64,000 nucleotides of DNA, taken from NCBI GenBank assembly GCA_964019055.1, contig OZ025212.1, positions 1,378,157-1,442,156 on the forward strand. Reading direction: 5' to 3'. Within the stretch, counting starts at the first letter, position 1. Each line of letters opens with the position of its first letter. The notes beneath the pieces were generated by a model. The model was not told where the DNA came from. It made no database searches and saw nothing but the letters and a program-made list of their open reading frames with translations. Shown one piece after another: positions 1 through 30,500 of the stretch. Made by a program: the position numbers and the translations under genes. This stretch comes from Anthopleura xanthogrammica (Eukaryota > Cnidaria > Anthozoa > Actiniaria > Actiniidae).

Positions 1-1387
1 GTCACTACGTTGCCAACTAATTAAGAGAGGGCGGAGCTAGCGTATCACGTGACATAAATTAATGTCTACGCATGCTCTATTTCGTTGACTGCTGTAATTA
101 AAGAGTGAGCCGAGTCAGAAATTTTAATTTATTCGTAAACAAGGATAATTCTAATCTTAAGAATTTGCATTGCTCACGGCAACTCCGCTAACTTTGATTA
201 ACTACTCGTGCTTTGACTCAGCTATCTAAAGCAGTATTATCTGTAGTACCAGTACAAAAGGTAAAAGCTAGCCGTGGCCGATATTTAATTCTTGTATTAA
301 AGAATTTCTACGCGCTCCAAGCTAACTCAAACCGATGGGACGTCCTGACTTCATTCGAGTTTTACCGACCCGATTCTCGGATGCTATATTTAATGGTTGA
401 CTCAACAAGACTACTACAAATAAACATGAGGTACAACGAAGTTTATTTGGGCTTTCATTTTGATATTAAGAACTGAAGAGTAATGAGAAATATTGTTAAA
501 TCGAACGCATGGATTTTGACTCTCAGATCGATCTCTTATATAAAAGTCATTCAACTCGCGACTCACTCGTTAAACATTTACGAACTGTCGATTGATTTAC
601 AAATATATACGAAAATAGAAAATTGTAAGATGTAAAGCAATTCTGAGGGTAGTTTTGAGCAATTATTTGCTCGTCTTACCGTTCTAAACGAAGGATTCAT
701 GTGGTAAACAAATAATGCTGACCTCAAGCAAACATGTCTCCGTCAGCTCGCTTTGCCGACTTTCCGTCTGCGACTTAATTACGTATGATAAAACTCGGAC
801 TGGAATCGGAATTAAGGATATGGAAGTTGGACTTCACCAAAATGGGTATTTTCGATGATTTAGTTTTTGATTTAACTTTTTTTTCCAAAATGGCTTTCAC
901 TGTACATTTATAGTAGGCAGTCTCTCACTGTCTTTTGAAAAACGACGAAAAAAGAAAACGAGGGCCTCGACAGTACGATACATCAGAAACATTAAAAACC
1001 AAATTACAGTCAGCTTATTTTATAATTGATCACTCTTTTTCCACAAAGGGTGGGTCAAGGGCACCCTAGGACCCCTCCCCCTGCCCCTGTCCCTGGTCTC
1101 ACCCGGTCCAGGTAACCCAGTCTACCCTGCCCGCAGGGTCTTGTTTAATTTGATCATCATAAACTGTTTATAGATGCAGCTTCGAAAGTTTATCATATGT
1201 GAGTAGAGTATGTTAGGTTGCTCACTTTATCCGAGAGCTTTTCTCCGGATCTCCGGTTTTCCTTCCTCCCCAAAACCTAACACTCAATCCTAGAGGATGT
1301 TTCTGGGAATCGATAAAATTTGAAATTTTGAAAAGTTTATGCATATGTATATTCTTGATATGATAAATCAGTATTTTCTTACAACAG
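1..1387. other. Non-coding stretch upstream of the EGF-array gene
   Basis: I see no supportable exon here. The only open frame of any length (213-476) starts at a TTG, is not flanked by splice sites and resembles nothing I recognise. By analogy with the two paralogues, whose first introns are 1087 and 1422 bp, this is probably intron 1 or 5' flank, and the signal-peptide exon probably lies to the left of the window. Positions about 1205-1325 resemble the 3' part of the tRNA-derived SINE found elsewhere in the window. Confidence 0.5.
1205..1325 (+). repeat. SINE-like fragment
   Basis: This stretch shares its order of words (a 'ggttttccttcctcc' segment, 'aaaacctaacact', 'tcctagaggatgtttctgg', then 'cgataaaattt') with the 3' half of the SINEs at 24596-24860, 47335-47590 and 63640-63880. 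The tRNA-like head is not clear here, so it is a truncated or diverged copy. Confidence 0.5.
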
Positions 1388-18126
<16,739 letters not shown>

Positions 18127-18186
18127 CATTTCTTGGAATCATTCAAAAGCGCCCAGGTCAGCTCATGGCACGGCCGTTATGAATGA

Positions 18187-18428
18187 ATGAATAATAATAA
18201 TGATAATATTTCATACTTATATTGCGCATTTTAACATTTGAAATATGATCAAATGCGCATTACACTAGATAAAATACAATACACTAAACTACTTAGAATT
18301 GTATATACAAATGTATATACAAATACAAACTAATGTTAAGATATTTACATGCAGTTAAGAATAGAATAAAATATGCATAGCTTTAACTTAAAAATAAGAT
18401 ATACCTAAAAATAAATAACTAAAAATGA
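18187..18428. mobile_element. SINE- or MITE-like insertion in the copy 1 leader
   Basis: This 242-bp block is absent from copy 2, where ttatgaatga runs straight into accactaataatatg. It is flanked by a 5-bp AATGA repeat (18182-18186 and 18424-18428), consistent with a target-site duplication. It starts with an AATAATAATAAT run and contains 'tatattgcgcattttaac' and 'aaatgcgcattaca' elements. It lies only 12 bp before the start codon of copy 1, so it probably sits in the 5'UTR. Confidence 0.6.
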
Positions 18429-18440
18429 ACCACTAATAAT

Positions 18441-18510
18441 ATGAAAATACTGAAAATGTCTTGGAAGTCGCTGGTTTTAGCCCTTATGCTGGTGACATTG
18501 TGTTCAACAG
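18441..18510 (+). other. Signal-peptide exon, mucin-like copy 1
   Basis: It begins [14 protein letters not shown] and continues with a hydrophobic stretch ending at CST. The exon ends in phase 1, so the next codon is GCA (Ala), a plausible cleavage region just before the Thr-rich domain. The matching exon of copy 2 differs at only a few residues. Confidence 0.85.
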
Positions 18511-21500
18511 GTAACATTATAACAATTAATGAAATTAATCCTTTAAATATTATGATTATTGATTCCTAAACTATTATAAAAAATCCTTTGACTCATATCT
18601 GATAGTTTTAAAAGTTTTGAAATTCTAGAGGATTCGAATTTCTTTCTACTGATTTTATTCTCTATTTTAGACACTGACTTACTCTAAGCACAGTGATATG
18701 ATTTTATGAGTATAACATTTGAAATTTTCGTCGGTCTTTGCATTATTTAGACGTATTTACAGTAGCTTCAAACTACGAAATACTTGCTTGAAATATTTTC
18801 GCGTAGGTTAACTCTATTCACCTGCTTGACCACCTACCAAGTTAACACGAATATTTACATCATTCGTAGCTTTAAGTTTTTAAAAATTAAGACTTCCTGG
18901 TTGGCGGCGGCTTGCAGTGTGAAGTATGCACTTCAAAGATTTTGAATATCATGTTTTTCTGAAATATCTCCTGTTTTATAGCTTAGCCCAAATGTGTAAT
19001 AAATATCTTATTTATATTTAATAAGTCCTATAGTATATTTTTGGCCTTTTTTAAAAACACATTCAACAAACAAAGAACAAGCAGCTTGATGACATACAAA
19101 TATTTACATCCCTAATTAAAACACAAAAACAACATAATAATTAAACGAATAAGTTGTTTACTGCCGGCAAAAGGTTGAAACTGAAACGGCTAAGTGGTGG
19201 AAACGTCCATAAACGTCCATATTTTATTTCACACGAAATACGAGCGCAGCATTTTTGTACACATCTTCAGTTTGTATTTCACTTTTAAAGTAATTAAAGT
19301 TTTAAAAAGTTTTGTTCGAATAATATCTCAATATTCGTGAAGAAAATAGGTAAAACAACCTTAATTCTAAACTAAAATCATGACAAGAATGTCCCTTTTA
19401 TAAATCTTTCGCTCGATGGAACTCGAAAAAATCAAAAAAATTATTACACAAAAGTGTATATTGCGGACCCGACTTCATGTCTCGCCGCCCCCCGGTTAAC
19501 TAGATGACGTCATTGCATTTCTCAGAAAAGATTCAGAAACTACTCAGCCGAAGCGCGGCAAGACATCAAAACTGATATAAAAAGTATTTTTTTACAGCAA
19601 GTTCTGCCACCAATGCCACAACCACGGTGCAGCCACCTACCACCACTGGGGCAACAACCCAGCCACCTACCACCACTGGGGCAACAACGCAGCAACCTAC
19701 CACCACTGGGGCAACAACGCAGCTACCTACCACCACTGGTGCAACAACCCAGCCACCTACCACCACTGGGGCAACAACGCAGCAACCTACCACCACTGGG
19801 GCAACAACGCAGCCACCTACCACCACTGGTGCAACAACCCAGCCACCTACCACCACTGGGGCAACAACGCAGCAACCTACCACCACTGGGGCAACAACGC
19901 AGCAACCTACCACCACTGGGGCAACAACGCAGCCACCTACCACCACTGGGGCAACAACGCAGCCACCTACCACCACTGGGGCAACAACGCAGCCACCTAC
20001 CACCACTGGGGCAACAACGGAGCCACCTACCACCACTTGGGCAACAACGCAGCCACCTACCACCACTCGGGCAACAACGCAGCCACCTACCACCACCGGG
20101 GCAACAACGCAGCCGTCTACCACCACTGGGGCAACAACGCAGCCACCTACCACCACTGGGGCAACAACGCGGCCGCCTACCACCACTGGGGCAACAACGC
20201 AGCAACCTACCACCACTGGGGCAACAACGCAGCCACCTACCACCACTGGTGCAACAACCCAGCCACCTACCACCACTGGGGCAACAACGCAGCAACCTAC
20301 CACCACTGGGGCAACAACACAGCCACCTACCACCACTGGTGCAACAACCCAGCCACCTACCACCACTGGGGCAACAACGCAGCCACCTACCACCACTGGG
20401 GCAACAACGCAGCCACCTACCACCACTGGGGCAACAACGCAGCCACCTACCACCACTGGGGCACCAACGGAGCCACCTACCACCACTTGGGCAACAACGC
20501 AGCCACCTACCACCACTCGGGCAACAACGCAGCCACCTACCACCACTGGGGCAACAACGCAGCCACCTACCACCACTGGGGCAACAACGCAGCCACCTAC
20601 CACCACTGGGGCAACAACGCAGCCACCTACCACCACTGGGGCAACAACGCAGCCACCTACCACCACTGGGGCAACAACGCAGCCACCTACCACCACTGGG
20701 GCAACAACGCAGCCGCCTACCACCACTGGGGCAACAACGCAGCCACCTACCACCACTGGGGCAACAACGCAGCCACCTACCACCACTGGGGCAACAATGC
20801 AGCCACCTACCACCACTGGGGCAACAACGCAGCCGCCTACCACCACTGGGGCAACAATGCAGCCACCTACCACCACTGGGGCAACAACGCAGCCGCCTAC
20901 CACCACTGTGGCAACAACGCAGCCACCTACCACCACTGGGGCAACAACGCAGCCACCTACCACCACTGGGGCAACAACACAGCCACCTACCACCACTGGG
21001 GCAACCACGCAGCCACCTACCACCAGTGGGGCAACCACGCAACGACCCACAACTACTACGACCACGGTGCAACCCACAATCATTCCCAGTAAGTTTGGTA
21101 TTGCTAATTTATATATGAAATAGTGCGAGTGCGAAAATAAAGTTGCATAGTACCTGACAGCATGACTTGAGTCATTGAAAGTTTATGACCTTTATATTTT
21201 AATAGCACCACCAGTGGATCGAGTCATGTATCCCTATGGTCTACAAGCATTTGATACAAAGTATAACTGGAACCGATGGTACTGGTGGACCTGCCCACGA
21301 GTTGACCTTGATTTTCGTGGAGTTCCTTTTTTTGGAAGAAAACATTATCATATTCACGTAAGTGTAAAAAAAAAAAACGCTGTATCAGTGCCTCATTTAA
21401 AGTGCGTACTCTTCTATTTTCTGCTATTATATTCCTTTTACGGTAATAAAAAAATAAAAACCCACCAAATTGCATCAAACCCTGAAAAAACCCCAGGGAT

Positions 21501-24500
21501 GATCTAATAAGAAAGGGCACGGCTAATTCACAGACAGAATTGTAATTTAGCTTAAAGTGGGAAGACGATAAAAATTGAACCTTTTCCTAAAGAGATTATT
21601 TCGATGATAATTTATAAAATCATAGCTAAAATTCTGAGTTGAATTGTCTAAGAATATCGTCCGCCATTAATCCATCTGGTTCCTACCCGTGACGTCAGTC
21701 ACTCAACGCTTTGCTTTTAGTGTCCAAGTTTAGGACTTATTGCTACATCGTTGCTCCAAATAGCGTCTTCCTGAAATTATTTTCAACAAAGAAACCTCAA
21801 CTACAGAATATTCATATATGACAACAAGCCATGAGGGTTATCAATGTTGAGTAACTAACGTCACAAAGGGACACGTTTGGATAATGGCGAGAAAAGAAAT
21901 CCAAGAAATAGAACTTGTTTTGAGGACGTTCCCTTTATCGTACCACAAAATAGCTTTAGAATATTAGTGTGAATGATATTAGGATGTCAAAAATGCAAAA
22001 ACATTAACTACGTTCATTTCGTTATCATATTCGTATCATATTCGTTCCACTTTAATTGAAAACCCAATTTAATGAAGAAAACCCTCCAATCAATGGAGAG
22101 ACCTAACAAACTCTACCACATGTGATACGAAGTCGATTCAAGAATCGAAACCCAGAGGTTAGATCGAGGCAAGTGCACTACTGCTAAACAAACACTGATT
22201 CGGTTCTCAGTTTAATATGTTTTCTTTCTCGATATCAGGTCTGCCCAAATGGTTTGATGTCTTTCGATTCGTCCTGGTTCCGACGGTGGCCGTACAGTTT
22301 TGGTCAATACTACTGGTTCGATAGATACGCTATGCTTGCACCTTACTGGTCTTTAGTTGATGTTTATGACTCCTTTGCTAACGACATATCTCAGATGTAC
22401 TACCATGCATACCGAGAATACGATGGAAATCCTGCAACAGAAAGAATACTGCAAAGGGCTACAAACGATGTGAACAGGCACACCAGGAATAATCCGCTGC
22501 CAAACGAATTTACTAAAGCCACATATGTGTTGGTGGTGACGTGGGTTAGGTTACGTCACTGGTATTCAAGGTGGAGGACGGTTATGCGAGACAAGGTGAG
22601 ACTTAAAGAAATAGAAGGAAAAGAATGGGTGGGTGGGTGGGTGGGTGGATGGATGGATGGATGGATGGATGGATGTCTCTATAGATGGACGAGTGAGCGA
22701 GCTAACGAGGGAGGGAGAGAAAGAGCGAGGGAAAGAAGGAGCGAGGTGTAGTAGTGTTGTCATCCAAGCGATAGCAATTGCAAAATGTCCATTTCCCAAT
22801 AATGACAACCGCTAAGGCAAAAATCGCAATTCAGAAAGCACAAAGATCTTTGATGGAATTAGAGCAGACTTGCTAGAGATAGAAAAATTAGGCAGGGCAA
22901 TGATTCTTCTTCACTTCCAAGCAGCTAATATAAAATCACCGAACGTGTTGCATAAATATTATGATGCTGGGTATTAGATATAGCATAGCACAATGCTCTT
23001 ATAATTTGCATGTGATCTGAGACATTCATTTCACATTAATATTAATGAGATGACATTTTGATACCTTTGGTCGGATCCACAGTTCAACACATTCCAAGCA
23101 GTGCTCATAACAGATGGTGTGTACTCGTTCGTGTTGTACAACTATCCTCAAAACGGCATCCAGTGGTCCGTTCCTGATGAAACGTAAGGAAATATTATAA
23201 GAATAAGAGAAACCATATTTGTTATGTTTGTGTGGTAAATGGACAACAAAGTCAAGAAACGCGCACCATTGCATTGCAATTTGGCAAGCAAAAATGCTGT
23301 CCCGGCGTTACTTTGACCACTCCGCGTGCGTTTTAAGAAGTAAAAACCATCTCTACTCATTGTGATCATGAGATCTTTTTTAGGTGGAAAATGCGCTTTT
23401 TTTGAGGCACGCTACTGTGCATTAACCTAAAATAATGACTAGCGATGGTTAACTGACATGTTTTTTCTTTCATAGTCGATATTACTATCGATACTGGTAT
23501 GACCGTGCGCTTCCAGTGGTTGGGATCAACGCGGGAGACATCAGAAGAAACTATTACAATCATCCACGGTACGTTCAAGCAGATTTCTTGACATAGTGAC
23601 GTTTGACATTTGCACTCGGTTCTAGTCAAGAAATAAAACAGCTTTTTGCGTGTTATGTTCAGTAATACAGCACGCAGGAAGTGACGCGAAAACACGAAAG
23701 AAGTGTGAAGAGAAGCACTAGCCGTAGAATATAGTACATACAAACAAATTGGTGCAGTTTTCAGTTTCAATGCTGTTTTCTTACACTTCTTTGCAATGCA
23801 TGCAGTCTGCGCACATTTCTCTGACTAATCAGAGCATAAGTAGGGAGGTGTGTATACGATAATTACGTTTGGAATGAAACTGGTTGGAATTGCAATTAGA
23901 AGGATTTGAGAACGAGTTTCACGTGATAACATTTCATAAACGTGGATAACGGAAAATAAAATGACTTGGCATGGAGTTGTTGTAACTAGAAATAGGATGA
24001 ATAAGCACTAATCAACATCTATTGCGATGTTAATAGAAAGCACAAGCAAACGTGGCCTATGTAAGGCAATTCTGCTGTTTATGAATTTGCATTTAATATA
24101 TACCATCAATTTTGATTCTATCTAGCTCTGGCAGGGTCCCCATCGTAGATATTGATCAAATAGAAGGGTTGAATGCCATCAAATCGTCTGGCGACTTGAA
24201 CTTCCGACAAACCTCAAGTGGGATTCGCGGTAGACTCTTTATCCGTCTAGAAGACTCTCCAGGAGGATTGAATGCCATGGTAAAGTGCGCCAAGTGGTAT
24301 GCAAAAGATATTTGGGAGCTGAGCTTTCCAGGGTTGCAGTTTTATCTCAACGCATTGCAACCCTGTCCCTGTACGTACTGGCAGGCTCGGAGAGACAGGA
24401 GATTCAGGTTTGATTCAAGAAAATGGCCAGTCTACTGCCTTGTTTCACGGTTCCCTTCTATGTACGGATGGGGACAGAAGTGCTGTTACGAGTTCATTAG

Positions 24501-27500
24501 GACAAGAGGATGGTGGTGGGGCTGGTGGTGGTGGTTTCCTCTGTTGACACGTGGATTTCCTAGTGGAGGCAATCCTCAAAGGTTAGTAAGCAGTTAGAGA
24601 ATCAAGGGTGCAGTAGTGGTATAATGCAAGTCGCCTCTCACCTCTGAGATCTCGGGTATGATTCCTGGACTCGGTATCCCTTGAGCGTTAGATTTGTTAG
24701 GTCTCTTCCTTGATTGCAGGGTTTTTTTTCCAGGTTCTCTGCATGGTTTTCCTCCCTCTGTAAAAACAATGCGAACTTTAAATTAACCGTGAACTGACTG
24801 CATGAGATAATCCTAGAGGTTGTTTCTGGGTTCGATAAAGTTCGAATGATTTTTTTAAGCAAATAAAGTTGTAGAAAATTTGTATTTTAAGGTGAACTAA
24901 AAATTCCCCTGATCTTATTTTTTAGATATCACCAACGGTGGAATCAATATAATTGGGTGCAGAATGACTACAGAGCGTACCAACACTGTTGCGTCTACAG
25001 CAACCTTTGTTGGATGTATCAAGAAAGACGTCCATCTGACACATGTGCACGTTACATCCCACCAAGATGGAGTAAGTTAACATAACTAGATTGATATAAT
25101 ATGATATCTTGCAAATACATCGAACCCAAACCCTGGGCTGACAATGAATACGTAGCCTCTATAGTGAACCCAAATGAATTCATATTGAAAGTTTAACAAA
25201 GATTGAAAGCAAGTTGACGTGACTCGACCCGAAAATACCTGGCGATTAACTTGTCCAGATTTCAGAATACTCTAGTAACGAACGCAAAGCGTTTACGTTA
25301 CCTCTCCATAGTAAATAAATGCGAATTTTATAATCTTTTAACTTACAGCATGGTTTTGGGGTGATCCTCACTTCGTCACACTGGACAGCCAAAACTACAC
25401 GTTTAACGGTCTTGGAGAGTACGTCATGCTGGATGCCAAAGATGGTTACTTTCAGCTGCAAGCTCGAACAAGGCTCGCTAAGGGAGATGGCAATGCTACT
25501 GTGTTCAGCGGAGCTGTAGCCAAAGAGAATAATTCCGTTGCAGTTCAAGTTACCTTGCCATATGATAATGGTAAATTGGGTTAAAAACTTTTTTTAAAGG
25601 CGCGATTACGTTGCGTTGCGACACAAGTTGCATGGAGCATTGCGGCTGGTAACCTACAGTGCAATTTGGAAAATGTTGCGAGACAAGTTGTAGCAATCGT
25701 TACGAAAAGCAAAATTCGTTTCTACTTTTGGCATCGATTGCGTCTTCGTTGCACCGTGAAAACCCTCTTGTAACCTGTGTCGCAAAGTCATTGCAAGACA
25801 AGCTGCAGAGAAAACTGCTCCCTGTAAATATTGTGTCTTTATGTTCCCAGCTCGGCCTTCAGAGATTTTGATCTCAAGAATTTATCATCGATGCATATAT
25901 CACCGCACTCCCCTTTAAGATTTGCTTTTGATTGATCAAATTCGGATGCGCGCGCGAACTGAAAAGCACTGCTCTTTTAGGATTGATCTATTTCTACCCG
26001 CTTTTTTCTTATAATATATCAATTGTTTCAACAACCTTGAAAGTTATGAATTTATAACCGAGCTTTCGGACTAAGCGCCCATCAGCAGGGTACAATATTT
26101 GGAGCGACGTTCAACGGTTCAACTTATGTTAATATTTTTACACTTATTCAAAGAAACAATGGAAGTTCTCGTAGATGGAAACCCTTTTGACTTCAAAAGC
26201 CTGACAAATGAATCTATTGATCTCAATAACGGTTCTGTCGCGGTATCAAAGCCTGAGAAACAATGCTTCGAGATGAGCTTCCAGTCAGGAATGTCAGTAA
26301 CAATATGCGAAAAACAGAACATGCTTTCCATCGTCACTGCTGCTCCAAACTCATTCAAGAACAAGACGAAAGGTCTTCTTGGAACATGGAATGGAAATGC
26401 CGAGGATGATTTTACTTTACCTAATGGAACAGTACTCCCTCACGATATGTCCAGCAGAGATATTCACTATAACTTTGGATTATCGTGTAAGTTTTCTAAA
26501 AAAATAAATTCAAAACGCTTTATGGGAATGGAGAAGGAAAAAACCTAGTTCCATTCTCCAGATAGAAAGCTATCTTTTTGTCCGCTTTTTTATACAAAAT
26601 TGAACAAAAACTATTGTCTGTTTTAGGGCAAGTGAACTCCAATACCTCATTATTCACATACAAGCCAGGCGAAAGTTTGTCTACATTCGTCAACTCATCG
26701 TTCAAACCGATGTTCATTGAAGACATCAAATGGGGAAACGATTCTCTCAGACAGCAGGCAGTAGCAGCTTGTAATGGTGACATTAGCTGTCTGTTTGATG
26801 CAGCTTCGACTAGAGACCTTTCTGTTGGCCTGAGTACACGTCAAATAGGATCACAGTTGGTGAATGACTCTAACAAAATGAGTAAGGAAGAAAATCAGTA
26901 ATATTCAATAGTTTATGCGAATTTGGCGGGAAAGTTTCGCGCCAAAACGCGGGGGCTCATCTTCAGCCTCGACCTGGAACCTGGAACCATCGCTTTGAGG
27001 TTTCAAGCAAATTATCGGGAAAAGTAATTTTTATGAAGATAATTTAGCTAATACTGATGAAGTTTATGTGAATTTAGCGGGAAAGTTTGGCGCCAAAACG
27101 CGCATGCTCAAGCAAAACCGAACTCAAATCCAAAATCAGAAAAATACTTTTATGGAGGTTTACATTACTGGTGATTGTTTCTTCAGGTAATGAGGCACCC
27201 AAGTTCTCAAACAGCTCTTCAGTGATCTACTTAAATATCAACACAACAGTCACCGTTCTGATCAATGCTACTGATGATGATGGTGATGACATCACATTCA
27301 ATGTCAGCGGTCTTCCTGATAGCACTAGCCAGGAAACCACTCCAACATATGTGTCTCTGACTTGGAAAGTCACCATGGAAAAAGTAGGTCATAAAGTATC
27401 CGTAAAAAAGCTCGCGATCAAAAGACGTAATTTCATTTTTTCTTTCTTCTTCTTCTTTTCCTTCTTCTTTTTCTTCTTGTTCGACTTCTTGTTCTTCTTT

Positions 27501-30500
27501 CTTCTTCTTTCTTCTTCTTCTCCTTTACTTTCTTGTGTACTATTTTCTTCCATTTTTTCTTCCTCATTTTTCCTGATTTTCTTTTCTTTCTTCCTGCTAT
27601 GCACAATACTCCGGAAGAATAGTCAGCTGTTGCAAATTCCCCTTCATGACGTACTAATACACACACTTTGCATTTCAGTTTGAGCTTGTAGTCATAGCAG
27701 CAGACAGCAAGGGCGCTTCTACAGTCTTTAAACCCACTGTGTACATCTGCGCATGCCACAACAATGGAACATGTGAGAAACCAGACAAACTAGCCAATCA
27801 GACGCTTGCAGATCCAGGAAAAACAAGGTTCTTTATTATGTCTTGTCAATGCGTGGATGGATACACTGGACAGTACTGTGAGTCCGATATTGATGCTTGT
27901 GAAGCTAACTCAAATCCTTGCTATCCTGGAGTTAATTGTATAGATTTGCCACCACCAGCGAATATGACGAGTGGATACAAGTGTGGTCCTTGCCCTAGTG
28001 GATATACTGGAAATGGTGCGAACTGCACAGGTAGGGCAAACATGACATGAATAGAACAGTGAAGATACTTGGGGAAAAGATGCAAACATTTAATGCTATT
28101 TGAATTCCCTTTGAATGTAGATGTCGATGAGTGCGCAGGAGTCAACGACTGTGAACAGATATGTGGTAACACTCCAGGCTCGTACGTGTGTGACTGCAAG
28201 AATGGATACAAACTAAAAGTGGACAAGAAAAATTGCGACGGTAAGAAGTATATTGTGAACCTTATAAACCGTGTCATAAGTCTAGCATTACTATCACTGA
28301 TCATCACACGACCATATCATGAATAGATTATCAAAATGTCTTATGTATTTTCCTGTAGATATCAACGAGTGTGATCCTGTTAGTGACTGTATGCACAACT
28401 GCACAAACGATCCTCCTGGTAGCTACACTTGTTCCTGTAACAAGTATTTCGAGGTTAATCCTGACAATAAAAAGGAATGTATACGTAAGTGAATATATAT
28501 ATATCAAACTCAATATTATACCTGTCTATAAATTAAGATATGACATTCCTTCAATCATATCATCTTACGGCCCTGATATTCATACAAAGCTTCCAAATTT
28601 TATCTCTAACCCGCGTAGCTTTAACTTTAAATGCCCTTAAAACTGAGCACTGAAGAAGAGAGGGGTTGAAGTACGCACTATCGACCTCCATTGATAACAT
28701 CTGAACTTCAACTGAAGTAGCTACAACGTTAACATTACGGATACAGTTAGTTACTTTTTTTGCTACTGCTCTGGTTTTTACAGCTTTCACCATTTACTGT
28801 GTCTTTTTTAACTTCAGGAAGGCAAATATATAATTCTTAATGCAATTTATTTTCTGTTTGCAGCTGAGACTCCATGTCCAAGTAACCAGGGCTGCGCACA
28901 CACGTGTTATGTTGCAGATGAAGTGGAAAAGTGCGCATGTAACCAAGGTTACGAACTAGCCGATGACGCAAAGACCTGTAAAGGTGCGATGGATTATTGA
29001 ATCACTACAACCAATTTTATATAGTTTGACGGAGGGCTTTTGCGTGACGAATATAGATTAGATTTGTATAACTGTGAAACGGCGCGGCTCCACTCTAAAC
29101 CCCAGAGCCCTGTCCTTCTTACTGCGCATGCTCGACGAAATTCGCTAGGGTTTGCTAGCGTCATTCAGTCGAGCATGCGCAGTATGATTGAAAGGGCTCT
29201 GGGGTCCGAGAGTGGCACGAAAGATACCAGAAAAAATTAGCGTACATGTTGATGAACAACTGCAAGTTTGCAAATGTTTTATGTTCGAAGAAGAACGGAA
29301 GAGTCATGCGCAGTTCTAATTGTCCCTTATAACAGCATTCAAAAAAAAAATTTTTTTCTTATACTTTTTAAAGACATTGACGAGTGCGCCAAGAATCTCT
29401 ACCGATGCCAGCAGAAGTGTCACAACACTATAGGAAGCTACCGCTGTTCCTGTTTCGATGGATTTGAGCTCGCATCTGATAATGTGACGTGTAATGGTAT
29501 GTCACATCCTGTATGTCTAAATATGGTAACCTCGCACAATCACGTGACGTTGATACATAGTTCCTTTTTTATGCCTTCAGATCTCTTAACAAAGTTGCTC
29601 TAGTCCAGATAGTCTATATTGACTGAAAGAATTGCTTTTCCCGAGAGTTGATCATGAAAACATTTTCTTTTTTAAATGATATAATTTTCACTCTTTTTAA
29701 GGCTCTAGGCTAGGGACTTCATGATGTCACATGCCAAGGGAACTATAGACCCCTTGCATGTGACGTCAAAGCAGCTCAATTTGGAGAACAAAATATAAGA
29801 ATTTCAATCTTTCAATCTCCTGACAATTGGAACCTGTTGTTTTGTCCTCCAAATTGAGCTGCACTCTGCGGACGTGCTGCAAGGGGTCTTTACCCCTTCT
29901 AATTAAGTCCTTGACAATATTTCTTGACTAATACGTTATTGTTGTACAGATATCAATGAATGCATGCGTTGGACGTTCAACTGCAGCGACCCGTCCCAGT
30001 TATGTATGAACACAGAAGGATCGTACAAATGTGAATGTGAAGCAGGACTGTACTGGATTGACAATAAGTGTAGAGGTTAGCCTATAAAATTGATCTATTA
30101 GACCTATCATCTACTGTAATCTACTGCATGTCCATCATCTATTGTTTGTCGGTGAAAATACAAAACGCCTCTACTTCGCGCAACAAAGAAAATTTGTTGT
30201 GTGCTTTTTTAAGGCGCGCTAATTCGGGTAACAAGGTCGTAATGCGCGCTGCAGTGCGAATGCTGCTCACACAAAGCGCGCAACAGATTCTTTACGCGCA
30301 GAGAAGTAATATAAAAAAATATTCTTCTTGGCATTAGTGCGCAGCCAGTTACATATACCGCACGTGTTACCGAGGAAGTGGGGTTTAAATATAGTTTATT
30401 TCTTTTTTGTTTTCAGCTCTGAGAAAAGACGAGCCAACACCAACTCCGCCTCCTGCACCAACACCAAAAACACCAACCGACAACGAATTAGAGAACGCAG

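Larger units (their letters stand above)
21206..23568 (+). other. NIDO domain exons 3-6, copy 1
   Basis: Four exons make a nidogen-like domain. Visible signatures are [18 protein letters not shown], then [30 protein letters not shown] and [18 protein letters not shown] followed by NYPQNGIQW. The order and spacing match NIDO domains of nidogen, MUC4 and related proteins. The first part is rich in Trp and Tyr ([11 protein letters not shown]). Phases across the exons are 1-0, 0-0, 0-2 and 2-2. Confidence 0.85.
27679..30075 (+). other. EGF-domain exons 13-18, copy 1
   Basis: Exon 13 carries the strand ending the linker ([14 protein letters not shown]) and two EGF units, one ending [17 protein letters not shown]. 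Exons 14-18 each hold one EGF unit of 40-42 codons, most opening with a D-[VI]-[DN]-E-C calcium motif (for example [51 protein letters not shown]). All are phase 1-1, the same phase class as the big EGF array, but their sequences are unlike those units and unlike each other. Confidence 0.87.

Noticed and set aside
213..476. 87-codon frame near the left edge
   Set aside because: It starts at a TTG, has no splice sites or recognisable domain, and its length is not unusual for this composition.
19566..21118. Long open frames of about 350-505 codons in five frames across the copy 1 Thr-rich exon, including two on the minus strand
   Set aside because: The 30-bp unit has no stop in any frame, so all frames are open. 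Only the [10 protein letters not shown] frame joins the flanking exons by splice phase and has a mucin-like composition.
26099..26153. Extending exon 10 of mucin-like copy 1 leftwards along the open frame to an upstream cag
   Set aside because: The upstream cag gives a phase that leads to a stop, and the sequence before 26154 is not conserved in copy 2. The caaag acceptor is shared by both copies and keeps phase.
27389..27759. Lysine-rich minus-strand frames in intron 12 of copy 1
   Set aside because: They translate the TTC-rich low-complexity tract; the shorter tract in copy 2 does not conserve them.
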